Both the position numbers and the translations under genes were made by a program. From Brachybacterium vulturis (lineage in GTDB: Bacteria; Actinomycetota; Actinomycetes; Actinomycetales; Dermabacteraceae), in contig NZ_CP023563.1 of NCBI RefSeq assembly GCF_002407185.1, positions 992,001-1,056,000 of the forward strand: a DNA stretch of 64,000 nucleotides, written 5' to 3'. Under the pieces are notes generated by a model. The model was given only the letters and a program-made list of their open reading frames with translations, was not told the DNA's origin and ran no database searches. This document shows positions 8,173 to 17,859 of this stretch, piece by piece; the first letter of the stretch is position 1, and every line of letters starts with the position of its first letter.

Positions 8173-9360
8173 TCACAGCGCCCGCCAGAGGCTGGCCACG
8201 GCCTGCCCGCCGCCGATGCACATGGTCGCCAGGCCCAGCTCCCGACCGGTCACCCGGAGGTTCTCGATGGTGCGGGCGGAGATGATCGCACCGGTCGCAC
8301 CGATCGGGTGGCCCCAGGCGATCGCGCCGCCCAGCGGGTTCACCAGCGCCGGGTCCAGGCCCAGATCGCGCACGATCGGCACGGCCTGCGCGGCGAAGGC
8401 CTCGTTCAGCTCGATCCAGCCCAGATCCGCCGTGCTGAGCCGGTGGCGGTCCAGGATCTTCTCGATCGCGGGCTTGGGGGCGTAGCCCATCACTGCCGGG
8501 TCGATGCCCACCTTGGTGAAGTCGACCAGCTCTGCGAGCGGGGTCAGGCCGCGCCGCTTCGCGACTGAGGCGCGGGTGAGGACCATCGCTGCGCCGGCGT
8601 CGTTGATGCCCGAGGCGTTGCCGGCGGTGACGGTGCCGCCCTCGCGCTGGAACACCGTGCGCATCGCGGCGAGCTTCTCCGGCGTCACCGCGCGGGGATG
8701 CTCATCGGTGTCCACCACCGTGTCCCCGCGTCGGCCGCTGATCGTGACCGGAGTGATCTCCGCCGCGACGGCGCCGGAGGTCAGCGCCTCCTGGGCGCGG
8801 CGCTGGGACTCCAGCGCAAAGGCGTCCTGCTGCTGCCGGGTGACGCCGTACCTGGCGGCGACGTTCTCCGCCGTCACCCCCATCGGCACCTCGTCGAAGG
8901 GGTCGGTGATCAGCGCGGAGGTGCCGTCCATCAGCACCCGATCCCCGAGCGAGTAGCCCTGCTTCGCGGAATAGTCCAGGAACGGCTGGGCGGACATGTT
9001 CTCCGTGCCGCCGGCGACCACGAGGTCCGACTCGCCGCTCCTCAGCTCCGCGGCGCCGAGGGCGATCGCCTGCATCCCGGAGCCGCACAGCCGGTTCACG
9101 GTCATCGCGGTCGAGGTGACCGCGGCGCCGGCCTCGATCGCGACGCGTCGGGAGATGTAGGCGTCGCGCCCGGTCGCGCCGACGCAGCCGATCACCCACT
9201 CCTGGACCTCGTCGGCCGCGACCCCCGCTCGCTCGAGGGCCGCCGTCGCGGCGGTCGCCCCGAGGACGTGCGCGGGCACGACGGCGAGGGACTTCCCGTA
9301 GGAGCCGACGGGGGTGCGGGCATGACCGAGGACGACGATCGGGTCATCGCTGGGACGCAT
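8173..9360 (-). CDS. Acetyl-CoA acetyltransferase (thiolase)
   Basis: Thiolase of 395 residues, the standard length. The acyl-accepting cysteine is Cys92 in NRLCGSGMQA; the catalytic histidine is in AIAWGHPIGATGA near residue 350; the second cysteine is in ATMCIGGGQA near the C terminus. The ATG at 9360 gives the normal thiolase N terminus. It is downstream of both CoA-transferase subunit genes on the same strand with a 104-base gap. Together the three genes fit acetoacetate (or a related 3-oxoacid) activation and cleavage to two acetyl-CoA. The biosynthetic direction is also possible. Confidence 0.93.
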   Translation of the reverse strand: MRPSDDPIVVLGHARTPVGSYGKSLAVVPAHVLGATAATAALERAGVAADEVQEWVIGCVGATGRDAYISRRVAIEAGAAVTSTAMTVNRLCGSGMQAIALGAAELRSGESDLVVAGGTENMSAQPFLDYSAKQGYSLGDRVLMDGTSALITDPFDEVPMGVTAENVAARYGVTRQQQDAFALESQRRAQEALTSGAVAAEITPVTISGRRGDTVVDTDEHPRAVTPEKLAAMRTVFQREGGTVTAGNASGINDAGAAMVLTRASVAKRRGLTPLAELVDFTKVGIDPAVMGYAPKPAIEKILDRHRLSTADLGWIELNEAFAAQAVPIVRDLGLDPALVNPLGGAIAWGHPIGATGAIISARTIENLRVTGRELGLATMCIGGGQAVASLWRAL

Positions 9361-9464
9361 AGGGAGCCTTTCGGAGGGGGAACAGGCGTGCGGGAGCGCG
9401 GACCCGCCCGTCGACGGGGCCGGCCGGGCCCGGAGGCTGGACCTCCGGGCCGCGGAGCCGCGGG

Positions 9465-10106
9465 TCAGCTGGTGAGGGAGACGGTGAAGTCGGGCTCGGT
9501 GAGCTCGCGGATCTGCTCCTCGGTGACCTCTGGGGCGAGCTGGGTGAGCACCAGCCCGTCTCCCGTGACGTCGAAGACGGCCAGCTCGGTGATGATCCGG
9601 CCCACCACGCCCACACCGGTCAGCGGCAGGGAGCATTCGTGGACGATCTTCGCCGAGCCGTCCTTGGCGGCGTGCTGCATCATCACCACCACCCGCCTCG
9701 CACCGGCGACCAGATCCATCGCCCCGCCCATGCCCTTGACGAGCTTGCCGGGGATCTGCCAGTTGGCGATGTCGCCGGTGCCGGTGACCTGCATGGCGCC
9801 CAGGATCGCGATGCCCATCTTCCCGCCGCGGATCATGCCGAAGCTGGTGGCGGAGTCGAAGATGGTCGCACCGGGCAGCAGCGTGATGGTCTGCTTGCCG
9901 GCGTTGATGAGGTCCGGGTCCTCCTCGCCCTCGTACGGCCAGGGACCCATCCCCGTCACGCCGTTCTCGGACTGCAGGGTGATGTTCACGCCTGCGGGCA
10001 GGTTGTTGGCGACCAGGGTCGGCATGCCGATGCCGAGGTTCACGTAGTCGCCGTCGCGCAGCTCGGCCGCCGCGATCGCGGCCATCTCGTCACGGGTCCA
10101 GGCCAT
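9465..10106 (-). CDS. scoB: 3-oxoacid CoA-transferase, subunit B
   Basis: Beta subunit of a family I CoA-transferase, 213 residues. The catalytic glutamate is in SENGVTGMG near residue 54, the family hallmark, preceded by the typical N terminus ([20 protein letters not shown], then NLGIG). The start is one base after the stop of subunit A, so the two are translationally coupled. It would move CoA from succinyl-CoA (or acetyl-CoA) to a 3-oxoacid such as acetoacetate, feeding the neighbouring thiolase. The exact acid is inferred from the thiolase neighbour. Confidence 0.92.
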   Translation of the reverse strand: MAWTRDEMAAIAAAELRDGDYVNLGIGMPTLVANNLPAGVNITLQSENGVTGMGPWPYEGEEDPDLINAGKQTITLLPGATIFDSATSFGMIRGGKMGIAILGAMQVTGTGDIANWQIPGKLVKGMGGAMDLVAGARRVVVMMQHAAKDGSAKIVHECSLPLTGVGVVGRIITELAVFDVTGDGLVLTQLAPEVTEEQIRELTEPDFTVSLTS

Positions 10107-10107
10107 T

Positions 10108-10839
10108 TCAGGCCACCTCCTGCGTCTGGGAATGCGGCGTCTCGGGTCGGGGGTGCACGGTGCGCTGCTCGATGTCCTTCTCGGCAGTGGCCTGCATCAG
10201 GTGGTGCACGAACACGCCCGGGGTGTGGATGTCGTCGGGTGCGATGCCGCCGGGTGCCACGATGTGCTCGGCCTCGGCGAAGGTGACCTCGCCGCACATC
10301 GCTGCCAGCGGGTTGAAGTTGCGGGCGGTGAGTCGGTATCGGAGGTTCCCGTAGTGATCGGCGGTGTGGGCGTGGACCAGCGCGAGGTCGGCGTTGATCG
10401 CCCGCTCGAGCACATAGGTGCGGCCGTCGAACTCGGCGGTGGGCTTGCCCTCGGCGATCGGGGTGCCGTACCCGGTGGGCGTATAGAAGGCGGGGATGCC
10501 GGAGCCGCCGGCGCGCATCCGCTCGGCGAGGGTGCCCTGGGGGACGAACTCGACGTCCAGCTGCTCGTCGATGTACTGCTTCATGAACAGCTTGTTCTCC
10601 CCGACGTAGCTGGAGAGCACCTTGGTGATCTGCCCGTTCTCCAGCAGGATCCCCAGGCCCTTGCCGTCCACCCCGAGATTGTTCGAGGCGACAGTGAGGT
10701 CCTTGACCCCGCTGTCGCGCACGATGGTGATCAGATCGGTGGGGATCCCGCACAGGCCGAACCCTCCCACCGCGATGGTCATGCCGTCGCGCAGCACCGC
10801 GGTGAGCTGGGCGGCGGCGTCGTCCGTGACCTTGGACAT
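10108..10839 (-). CDS. scoA: 3-oxoacid CoA-transferase, subunit A
   Basis: Alpha subunit of the same heteromeric CoA-transferase, 243 residues. The glycine-rich CoA-binding segment GGFGLCGIP lies near residues 25-33, and the rest matches the family ([16 protein letters not shown]). The ATG at 10839 is preceded by GGAGGGA; a longer in-frame extension lacks family sequence. It is the first gene of the minus-strand scoA-scoB-thiolase group; no promoter motif was confidently recognised upstream. Confidence 0.92.
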   Translation of the reverse strand: MSKVTDDAAAQLTAVLRDGMTIAVGGFGLCGIPTDLITIVRDSGVKDLTVASNNLGVDGKGLGILLENGQITKVLSSYVGENKLFMKQYIDEQLDVEFVPQGTLAERMRAGGSGIPAFYTPTGYGTPIAEGKPTAEFDGRTYVLERAINADLALVHAHTADHYGNLRYRLTARNFNPLAAMCGEVTFAEAEHIVAPGGIAPDDIHTPGVFVHHLMQATAEKDIEQRTVHPRPETPHSQTQEVA

Positions 10840-11289
10840 CGCTGTCCCTCCTGTCAGTGGGTCAGCCCTTCGTGCGGTCCCGCGGCAGGCTGGACGCATC
10901 GAGGGCGTGTCACCCCCGACCATAGAGGGTCCGCGGTGACCGGTGCCACAGAGGGGTGGACAGCATTCCCGTGCCGGATTTGTAGATTCCTACAGCCGCG
11001 GAGCACCTCCGGCCGTGCAGGGTCGGCGATCCGCCGCCCAGATCGGCCAGTGCCTGGGGCGAGGTGGCGGCGCGGCGGATGTCCTGGGCGTGTTCCTCGC
11101 AGCCTCCGTCGCCGTGCCAGGGCTGCTGTGCGCTCCTGCGACCTCCACGGCCGCGCCATCTCGACCGCCGAGAGCGTCGACATGGAGCACTGCACGATGG
11201 GACCGTAGCCGGCCACCCGCCGGTGGTGAGTGCTGCTGGATGGAGTGATGAGCCGGAGGCTCGCCGAGGAGCAGCTGTTTCCGCGCGGG
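10840..11289. other. Intergenic region with no recognised feature
   Basis: About 450 bases between the CoA-transferase operon and the permease gene. Short open frames occur on both strands, but none has a plausible ribosome site together with protein-like composition. Presumably it contains the promoter of the scoAB operon; no convincing -35/-10 pair was identified. Confidence 0.4.
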
Positions 11290-12615
11290 TCACGGGGCGT
11301 CGGAGGAGTCCGGACGGTGCTCGGCAGGGTCGTCGGCAACGCGGGGCCGCACACCTCGTCGCGACGCTGCGGCGCTCCCCCCGTCCTCGGGGTCGCCCGT
11401 GGCCGGGGAGACGGTGGCGCCGTCGTCCTGCCGGCGACGACCGAGCCGCAGGAGCTGATACTTTACGCGCTGGGACGCGGTGGCGCGGTCGGCCACGCGG
11501 TGTCGCGGATCCAGGGGGTCCTTCCCCAGGACCGGGTCGTCCCCGGTCTGATACCGATCGGACCAGATCTGGATCAGCAGCCATGCCAGTGCCGTGTACG
11601 GCACGGCCAGGATCGCGCCGATGATCCCACCGACGATCGTGCCGATCGTGAGGGCGAGCAGCACGATCAGCGGGTGCAGGCTCAGCGCGCGACCCATGAC
11701 GAGGGGCTGGAGCAGGTTGCTCTCGAGCTGGTTGACGACGAGGACGATGACGATCACGATCACGGCATCGAGGGGCCCGTTGGTCACCGCCGTGACCGTG
11801 GCGGCCAGCACCCCGGTCACCGTGGCACCGAGCACGGGGATGAATGCGCCGATGAACACGATCACCGCGAGCGGGATCGTCAGCGGCACCTGGAGAATGG
11901 CCAGTCCGAGCCCGATCAGCACGGCATCGACCAGGGCGACGGTGGCGGTGCCGCGCATATATCCGCCGAGCACGGAGGAGGCGCGATCGATGGACTCGGC
12001 GAGCTTCGCCCGCGTCTCGCCGCGGAACCATCGCAGGGTGAAATCGGCGATCCGCGTGCCGTCCTTCACGAAGAAGAACAGCAGCACGGCGATCAGCAGC
12101 AGACCGGTGAGGATCTCGGTCAGGGCCGAGACCCCGGTGAGGGTGCTGCTGGCGAGGTCGTTGCTGGAGACGTAGTCGCTGAGCCCCTGGATCGCGCCTT
12201 CGAGATCCGGGACCTCGATCGGCAGCGGGCCCGAGGAGAGCCAGTCCCTCAGCTCCGCCCAGCTGTCCCCGGCGGAGTCCACGAGCGTGTCCCACTCGGC
12301 GCGGATGGCGAGCACCACGGCGCCGATCACCGCGGCGACCATGATCACGATCCCGAGGAAGGCGACGGCGGCCGCGGCGAGCGGGGGCCACCCTTTATGC
12401 AGCAACCAGCGCACCAGCGGCGCGACGGCGGCGGCGAGGATCCATGCGACGAGCACGGCGACCGCCACGACCATCACCCGCTGGAGCAGCCAGACGGCAC
12501 CGACGACCACCGTGGCGATCAGGAGCAGCTGCGCGGCACGCGCTCCGGCCCTGCCCAGCGGACCGGCCCAGACGCCGGGCGGAGGCGGGGGATCGCTGCT
12601 CGGAGTTGCTGTCAT
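11290..12615 (-). CDS. AI-2E family transporter (PerM-like permease)
   Basis: Polytopic inner-membrane protein of 441 residues. Hydrophobic segments occur near residues 26-70 (two close helices), 80-108, and then a cluster from about 190 to 345, the arrangement of the AI-2E transporter family. The soluble stretch with amphipathic helices between helices 3 and 4 (about 110-185) is also typical. The last 70 residues are charged and cytoplasmic. Despite the family name, few members are shown to export autoinducer-2; others are sodium/proton antiporters or of unknown role, so no substrate is assigned. It is monocistronic, divergent from the gene at 12801. Confidence 0.88.
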   Translation of the reverse strand: MTATPSSDPPPPPGVWAGPLGRAGARAAQLLLIATVVVGAVWLLQRVMVVAVAVLVAWILAAAVAPLVRWLLHKGWPPLAAAAVAFLGIVIMVAAVIGAVVLAIRAEWDTLVDSAGDSWAELRDWLSSGPLPIEVPDLEGAIQGLSDYVSSNDLASSTLTGVSALTEILTGLLLIAVLLFFFVKDGTRIADFTLRWFRGETRAKLAESIDRASSVLGGYMRGTATVALVDAVLIGLGLAILQVPLTIPLAVIVFIGAFIPVLGATVTGVLAATVTAVTNGPLDAVIVIVIVLVVNQLESNLLQPLVMGRALSLHPLIVLLALTIGTIVGGIIGAILAVPYTALAWLLIQIWSDRYQTGDDPVLGKDPLDPRHRVADRATASQRVKYQLLRLGRRRQDDGATVSPATGDPEDGGSAAASRRGVRPRVADDPAEHRPDSSDAP

Positions 12616-12800
12616 GATGTCCTTCCTCAGGAGCGGTCCGCTCGCACGACGGACGGCGTCGGATGCGCCTCACCCTAGGACGCCTCCTCACCTCTCCGCC
12701 GCCCGCCGACCCACCGGCGCAGGAGGCGCTCGCGCGACCGTCCGGTCGGTCTCGACAATCGGGTGCGCCCTGGACCCGCTGGTCTGGAAGGGTGGGCACC

Positions 12801-13889
12801 ATGGACGACACGCACGGCGCCTCGGACGCAGCGGACCCTGCGACGGGCGCCAGGGTGCTGCTGGTGGCCGATCCCGGGCTGCCCACGGCGAGGGCCCGAG
12901 CCATCGAGGGTCAGCTGCAGCAGCTGCTCGATGAGGCCTACAGCCCGCCGATCAGCCTCGAGGTGAGCACGGCGATGCTGCGACTGCGGGCGGACGAGAC
13001 GCTGGACCTCTCCCAGGCGGTGGAGCTGTCGGAGTCCTTCGGCGATCCGGATGTGGTGCTGCTGCTGACCGAGATCCCGCGCCTGCAGGACGGCCACCCG
13101 CTGATCGCGGAGATCTTCCCCGAGCAGAACATCGCGGTGATCTCCTGTCCCACCCTGGGGGTGGTCACCACAGGCCGCCGGATCCTCGACGTGATGATGA
13201 GCTGCACGGTGCGGATGAAGCCGCTGCACGACGCCCGCGACACCTCCCGCTACGAGCGCTGGTGGACGACGTGGCGGGAGGGGGACGGCACCGAGGCGCA
13301 TCCGCTCCTGCTGGCGTCACGGTTCCTCGGGGGTGCCCGGACGGTGACCGGCATGGTGATGGGCAACGAGCCGCTGCGCACCGCGCCGAGGCTCTCCAGC
13401 GCTCTGGCGGCCGCCGCCGCGACCGGGGCGTTCGGCATCTTCTACAGCTCGATCTGGTCGATGTCGATGTACCTGTCCACCCAGCGCCTGGTGGGCATCG
13501 GGGTGCTCGCCATGCTCGCGATCACCGCCTGGCTGATCATCGGCAACAAGCTGTGGGATGCGCCGAAGAACCAGGGCCTCGCGAGGGTGGTGCTGCTCTA
13601 CAACCTCTCCACCGCCCTCACCCTGCTGATGATCGTGGGCCTGTTGTATCTCGCCCTCGTGGTGCTGATCTTCACCGGGGCGCTGATCGTGATCGCGCCG
13701 GAGTACCTCTCCGAGGTCATCGGGCGTGACGCCGAGGTGGTGCGGTACCTGGACATCGCGTGGCTGAGCGCAGCGATGGGGATCGTCGCCGGGGCGCTGG
13801 GGTCGAGCTTCGACAAGGAGACCGATCTGCGCAGCCTCACCCATGGTCAGCGGGAGCGGCAGCGGATGTACACCGAGGAGAAGGCATGA
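12801..13889 (+). CDS. Membrane protein of unknown function
   Basis: No family recognised. The 362-residue protein has a soluble N-terminal half (about residues 18-170) beginning with an alternating beta/alpha pattern (RVLLVADPGLPTARARAIEG) that suggests a Rossmann-like or receptor-like fold, then four to five membrane helices at roughly 198-220, 232-252, 266-297 and 320-338. The start at 12801 is the ATG following the GGTGGGC stretch. Its stop overlaps the start of the next gene (ATGA), so it is coupled to a nucleotide-sugar-epimerase-like protein. Confidence 0.75.
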   Translation: MDDTHGASDAADPATGARVLLVADPGLPTARARAIEGQLQQLLDEAYSPPISLEVSTAMLRLRADETLDLSQAVELSESFGDPDVVLLLTEIPRLQDGHPLIAEIFPEQNIAVISCPTLGVVTTGRRILDVMMSCTVRMKPLHDARDTSRYERWWTTWREGDGTEAHPLLLASRFLGGARTVTGMVMGNEPLRTAPRLSSALAAAAATGAFGIFYSSIWSMSMYLSTQRLVGIGVLAMLAITAWLIIGNKLWDAPKNQGLARVVLLYNLSTALTLLMIVGLLYLALVVLIFTGALIVIAPEYLSEVIGRDAEVVRYLDIAWLSAAMGIVAGALGSSFDKETDLRSLTHGQRERQRMYTEEKA

Positions 13890-14716
13890 GCGGCGAGAGC
13901 ACACCGGCCCGCACCCTGTGGGCGGGTTGTGGCCGGCTCGGCCTGCGAGCCGGGGCGGCGTTGGTGGCGGCCGGGGGAGAGGTGCACGCACTGCGCCGCG
14001 ACGTGAGCGGCCTGCCCGAGGGGTTCGGTGCCGTGCCGGCGGATCTGGCGCACCCCGTGGAGGGGATGCTCCCCCCGGCCGACGCGATGGTCATCACCCT
14101 GCCGCCACCGGAGACCCCCGGCGGGTACGAGACGGTGCTGCGCCACCTGGCCGCCGCCCTCCCGCAGCTCCCGGCGCGCACCGTCTTCGTCTCCTCCACC
14201 CGGGTGTTCGAGGGGTACGCGGCGCGTGCAGACCCCGCCCCCGTGCTCACCGAGGAGGATGCTCCGCAGCCGCTCGGCGACCGGGCCCGCAATCTCCTGG
14301 ACGGCGAGCGGGCGGCGCGGGAGCTGTTCGACGCGATCGTGGTGCGACCGGCCGGGATCTACGGTCCGGGCCGGGACCGGCTGCTGCGCACGGTGCGCGC
14401 AGGACGGCCCGTCGCGCACCGGCGGCGCACCAACCGGATCCACGAGGAGGACCTCGCCCGACTCCTGGTCGCCCTGCTCGAGCACCCGGACCCGCCGCAG
14501 CTGTTGCACGCCGTCGACGATGCACCTGCCCGTCTCGGCGAGGTGGTCACCCATATCGCCGATCGGCTCGCACTGCCGGTGCCGCCCGCCGCCGAGCCCG
14601 ATCCCGGCCACGGCACCGTGCTGAGCGGGGCGCTGAGGAAGCAGCTGCTCGGCCCCCTGCGCCATCCGGACTTCCGCTCCGGATACGACGCGATGCTGGT
14701 GGACCAGCGGCACTGA
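13886..14716 (+). CDS. NAD(P)-binding SDR/epimerase-family protein
   Basis: Extended short-chain dehydrogenase/epimerase-like protein, 276 residues, of the YeeZ type. The N-terminal nucleotide loop is GCGRLG near residues 12-17 and the downstream motif VVRPAGIYGPGRDRLL near 152-167 is typical of extended SDRs. The usual YxxxK catalytic pair is not obvious, so it may bind nucleotide without classical dehydrogenase activity. Coupled to the preceding membrane-protein gene by an ATGA overlap. A diverged partial copy of its 5' end lies at about 22762-22905. Confidence 0.82.
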   Translation: MSGESTPARTLWAGCGRLGLRAGAALVAAGGEVHALRRDVSGLPEGFGAVPADLAHPVEGMLPPADAMVITLPPPETPGGYETVLRHLAAALPQLPARTVFVSSTRVFEGYAARADPAPVLTEEDAPQPLGDRARNLLDGERAARELFDAIVVRPAGIYGPGRDRLLRTVRAGRPVAHRRRTNRIHEEDLARLLVALLEHPDPPQLLHAVDDAPARLGEVVTHIADRLALPVPPAAEPDPGHGTVLSGALRKQLLGPLRHPDFRSGYDAMLVDQRH

Positions 14717-14838
14717 GTGTGTCGATCGGATGCGGCGGCGCGAGACCGCGGCACATCGCCCACGTATCCGCGTGCGCCAGGCCAGGCTGGTCCTCGAGGA
14801 CGCCACGCGAATCACGCCCGGAGTCCGTTGCGTTTTTG

Positions 14839-14855
14839 GTGTTTAGGTACAACAC
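14839..14855. promoter_or_regulatory. Candidate operator of the HTH/nucleotidyltransferase pair
   Basis: GTGTT (14839-14843) and AACAC (14851-14855) form a perfect inverted repeat with a 7-base spacer, only 7 bases before the HTH gene start. The position suits autoregulation by the HTH protein, as is usual for antitoxins. Binding is inferred. Confidence 0.4.
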
Positions 14856-14862
14856 TGAGGAC

Positions 14863-15363
14863 ATGGAGAGCGACTGGTTGACCACGGGTGAGACGGCGAG
14901 CATGCTCGGTGTCTCCCGTCAGCACGTCGTAGATCTCTGTGACCGTGGCGAACTCAGCTTCTCCCGCGTGGGTACGCATCGGCGGATCCGCCGCAGCGAC
15001 GCCCAGCAGGTGCTCGAGCCCGAGCTCACCCGTGAGCAGGAGAAGAGCCTGTGGCTGCACCGGGCGTTGCTGGGGCCGCTGATGATCGACCCGAGCACAG
15101 TCCTGGATCAGGCGCAGCAGAACATCGAGAGGTGGCTGCCGAAGCACCGTGCGGACGGCATGGCGGCGGGCTACCTCCGCCAGTGGAAACAGATCCTGGA
15201 CAGCGGAGTCGACGACGTCGTCGCAGTGCTCGTGGGCACCGATGAGCACTCCAGCGAGCTGCGGCAGAACAGCCCGTTCGCGGGTGTGCTCCCAGAGGAC
15301 GATCGCCGTCGAGTGCTCTCGTCGTTCCGGGAGCACTGGGGCCAGGAGCACACCGCGGCGTGA
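14863..15363 (+). CDS. Excisionase-type HTH protein (probable antitoxin)
   Basis: A 166-residue protein whose first 50 residues are a MerR/excisionase-type DNA-binding domain (TTGETASMLGVSRQHVVDLC, then RVGTHRRIR). The remainder is charged and helical (about residues 60-160) with no recognised family. The ATG at 14863 gives the DNA-binding domain at the very N terminus; there is no strong ribosome site, so the transcript may be nearly leaderless. Its TGA overlaps the GTG of the next gene. The order HTH protein then nucleotidyltransferase resembles toxin-antitoxin pairs with nucleotidyltransferase toxins; the antitoxin role is inferred. Confidence 0.75.
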   Translation: MESDWLTTGETASMLGVSRQHVVDLCDRGELSFSRVGTHRRIRRSDAQQVLEPELTREQEKSLWLHRALLGPLMIDPSTVLDQAQQNIERWLPKHRADGMAAGYLRQWKQILDSGVDDVVAVLVGTDEHSSELRQNSPFAGVLPEDDRRRVLSSFREHWGQEHTAA

Positions 15364-15911
15364 AGCGACAGGAGCTCGCTCATATTCTGCGCGCCGCCTG
15401 CGATATCGCTGGCGATCGGCGCATCCTCGTCCTCGGTTCTCAGGCCATCCTGGGGACCTTCGACGAGGACGCTCTGCCTCCTGCGGCCACCGCCTCCCTC
15501 GAAGCCGACATCGCCTTCCTCGACGATCCAGAGCGGATCAAGGCGGACGAGGTCGAAGGCGCGATCGGAGAGATGTCCGGGTTCCACCTGTCCTACGGGG
15601 TCTACGCGGAGGGCGTCCACATCGAGACGGCTATCTACCTGCCAAGCGGCTGGCGCGGCCGCTTGATCAGCTGGCAGCTTCGCTCCTCAGAGCCCGCAGA
15701 TCCGCACTTCCTGGAGCCCCACGATCTCGCGATCTCCAAGCTCGGAGCGCGCCGGGCGAAGGACCTTGACTTCGTGGACGCACTCATCACGGCTCGACTG
15801 CTCGATCTCGGGACCCTGCGCGAGCGCTGCGCGATGATTCCGGACGAGCACGCCGTCGTCCGGCGCCGTGTCGACAGCTTCCTGGCCAGCTACGACGATC
15901 GACCCTGTTGA
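15360..15911 (+). CDS. DUF6036-like nucleotidyltransferase (probable toxin)
   Basis: Predicted minimal nucleotidyltransferase of 183 residues. The N-terminal GSQA motif (VLGSQAIL near residues 24-31) followed about 20 residues later by EADIAFL (near 50) corresponds to the GS...DxD metal-binding pattern of the superfamily. The central EPHDLAISKL and RAKDLDFVDALI segments are characteristic of the nucleotidyltransferase-like families adjacent to HTH antitoxins. The GTG start overlaps the antitoxin stop (GTGA). If it is a toxin, expected activities include nucleotide or tRNA modification, but none can be assigned. Confidence 0.72.
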   Translation: MKRQELAHILRAACDIAGDRRILVLGSQAILGTFDEDALPPAATASLEADIAFLDDPERIKADEVEGAIGEMSGFHLSYGVYAEGVHIETAIYLPSGWRGRLISWQLRSSEPADPHFLEPHDLAISKLGARRAKDLDFVDALITARLLDLGTLRERCAMIPDEHAVVRRRVDSFLASYDDRPC

Positions 15912-16175
15912 GAACAGGGAGCGCGACTGCTATCGCTGAGAGAAGCCGCGCCGCACCTCCGTGGGCGAATCGAGGCCCCACCCGAGGAAGTCGACGTCGG
16001 TCCCGTGACGTGCGCTCGCGGGTGTTGTGTGCGCTGGCGGTGAGGGCCCTGCATCGATGTCGAGCACCTTCTGCGTTCATCGGGGCTTCCGCCACCAGGT
16101 GATCGAGTCAGGCGCCGACTGTTCCTCGGCGGCGCGCTCACCGCGCCGGCTCAGGAGCTGCGCAGGCGGGACGGC

Positions 16176-16619
16176 TCAGCGCCGCGGAAGGAACGACAGT
16201 CCGATCATGGCCAGCGCGAGGGCGAAGTGCAGCCAGTCGTCGGCGGAGTTCAGCGGTACGAAGTTCGCCGTGGAGTCCTTGTCGACGAGCAGGCCGTAGA
16301 TCCACAGCACCGCGTAGATGATCCCGCCGACCAGCAGATACCCCCGCGCTGTGCGAGAGACCCTCGACAGTCCGAGGCCGGCGAGGCCGAAGATCAGGTG
16401 GATGATGTTGTGCAGGAAGGACACCTGGAAGATGCCCAGCAGCATCGCCTCGGAGCGAGCGGCCATCTCTATCGAATCGAAGTCGGCGGTCACGCCGGGT
16501 ACGAAACCGGCGATGCCGACGACCAGGAAGACGAGCCCGAACAACAGCGCGGCCAGCTGCACCGGAGAGCGTGTCCTGGCCCGAGCCGAGGTGGGAGGGG
16601 CGGAATGGGTGGCGTTCAT
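16176..16619 (-). CDS. DUF4383 membrane protein
   Basis: Small integral membrane protein, 147 residues, of the DUF4383 family. After a hydrophilic N terminus there are four hydrophobic segments (about 22-42, 62-85, 95-115, 125-143), and the family signature HNIIHLIFGLAGL is near residues 72-84. The ATG at 16619 is chosen because the protein then begins a few residues before the first helix as in the family. It is a single gene with 264 featureless bases downstream. Function is unknown; such proteins are often stress-associated in actinobacteria. Confidence 0.85.
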   Translation of the reverse strand: MNATHSAPPTSARARTRSPVQLAALLFGLVFLVVGIAGFVPGVTADFDSIEMAARSEAMLLGIFQVSFLHNIIHLIFGLAGLGLSRVSRTARGYLLVGGIIYAVLWIYGLLVDKDSTANFVPLNSADDWLHFALALAMIGLSFLPRR

Positions 16620-16841
16620 CGTCGAGCCTCCGATCGTGGGCTCCGCTGAGGAGCGTCGAGGGCACGCCCGGCACGGCGCTCGCACCGAGCGGATTCACCA
16701 CGGAGCGGGGCGCTCCGCTCACGATCCAGACTATGCCGGTGGGAGAAACCCGCAAGCGGGCCGACCGAACGGATGGGCTCCGCCGGCCGCGTCGCCGCAC
16801 CGATGAATGGCGCTGACTGGCACGAGCGCGAGCGGGCGGGA

Positions 16842-17681
16842 TTAGCGCCAGCTGTGCTGCGGGTCGTACCCCAGCACGCGGCGGGCCTTCTCGATCGACA
16901 GCAGGGTCCCGTGGCCGGAGATGTCCCCGTGCACAGGGACATCCGGGAACACCTCGGCGACGAGCTCGGTGTTGTCGCGGGACATGACGGTGTCCGCGGC
17001 GGCGATGATGAAGCGGTCGAAGCCGGTCTCCCGATGCTCGAGCGCCAGCCGCACCGCTTCGGCACCGTCGCGACCGTCGAGGTAGCCCCAGAGGTTCCAG
17101 CGCCGCAGCTGCGCATCGGCGTCGAAGGACGGGAAGGCGGCGTAATCCTCCTGGTCCATGACGTTCGAGAACCGCAGCGCGATGATCTTCAGCTCCGGAT
17201 GCCACCGCGTGAGCTCGATCGCCAGCTGCTCCTCGAGATGCTTGGACAGGGAATAGGTGGACTCCGGGCGGGCGGGATACTCCTCGTCCACCGGGATGTA
17301 CGGCGGCGGGGTGTCGAAGGGGAGCCCGAGGACGGTCTCGCTGGAGGCCGTGACGATGTTCCGGATCCCCGCCCTGAGCGCGGCGGTGAACACGTTAAAG
17401 GTGCCCAGCAGGTTGTTGTGGAACGTCGCGGTGTTGGTCGCCAGGCCCGGGGCGGGGATGGCGCTGAGATGCACGACGGCGTCGAAGCCCTGCGGTGCCT
17501 GCTCGTCGATGCCTGTGAGCGCATCGAGCACCTGGCCGGCATCGGTCAGGTCTATCTGCACGAAGCCCGGGCCGCGCTCGCCGGCGCGGTCGAGGTTCAC
17601 CACCTGGTGCTCGTGGGCCTGCAGATGCCGGACCACCGTTCGTCCGAGCTTTCCCGAGCCACCTGTCACTGCGATTCTCAT
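16842..17681 (-). CDS. NAD(P)-dependent epimerase/dehydrogenase (uronate dehydrogenase-like)
   Basis: Extended SDR protein of 279 residues. The dinucleotide-binding loop TGGSGKLG is at residues 6-13; the YSLSK catalytic motif (YxxxK) is near residue 140; and ASSETVLG near 110-117 supplies the catalytic serine region. The layout and length resemble uronate dehydrogenase-like enzymes, but substrate is uncertain. The ATG at 17681 (MRIAV) is preferred over one five codons upstream because family members begin just before the first strand. Confidence 0.86.
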   Translation of the reverse strand: MRIAVTGGSGKLGRTVVRHLQAHEHQVVNLDRAGERGPGFVQIDLTDAGQVLDALTGIDEQAPQGFDAVVHLSAIPAPGLATNTATFHNNLLGTFNVFTAALRAGIRNIVTASSETVLGLPFDTPPPYIPVDEEYPARPESTYSLSKHLEEQLAIELTRWHPELKIIALRFSNVMDQEDYAAFPSFDADAQLRRWNLWGYLDGRDGAEAVRLALEHRETGFDRFIIAAADTVMSRDNTELVAEVFPDVPVHGDISGHGTLLSIEKARRVLGYDPQHSWR

Positions 17682-17859
17682 CGGGCCATCGTGCACCCTG
17701 GCGCGGCATGACGCACCCAGTGGACCGACCGACTGTGCGGCACGGGTGCTTCTCGATGCCCGCCTGCTGGTCGGTCGGATCCGGGCTCTCGTGGCATGTC
17801 CGGAGCTCGCCGCCGATAAATCGCTGTGACCGGCCGGGACTCTTCGCTACGGTGCCAGC

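Noticed and set aside
11290-12615. Autoinducer-2 exporter role for the permease
   Set aside because: Only family membership supports this; no quorum-sensing genes are nearby, and many family members transport other substrates.
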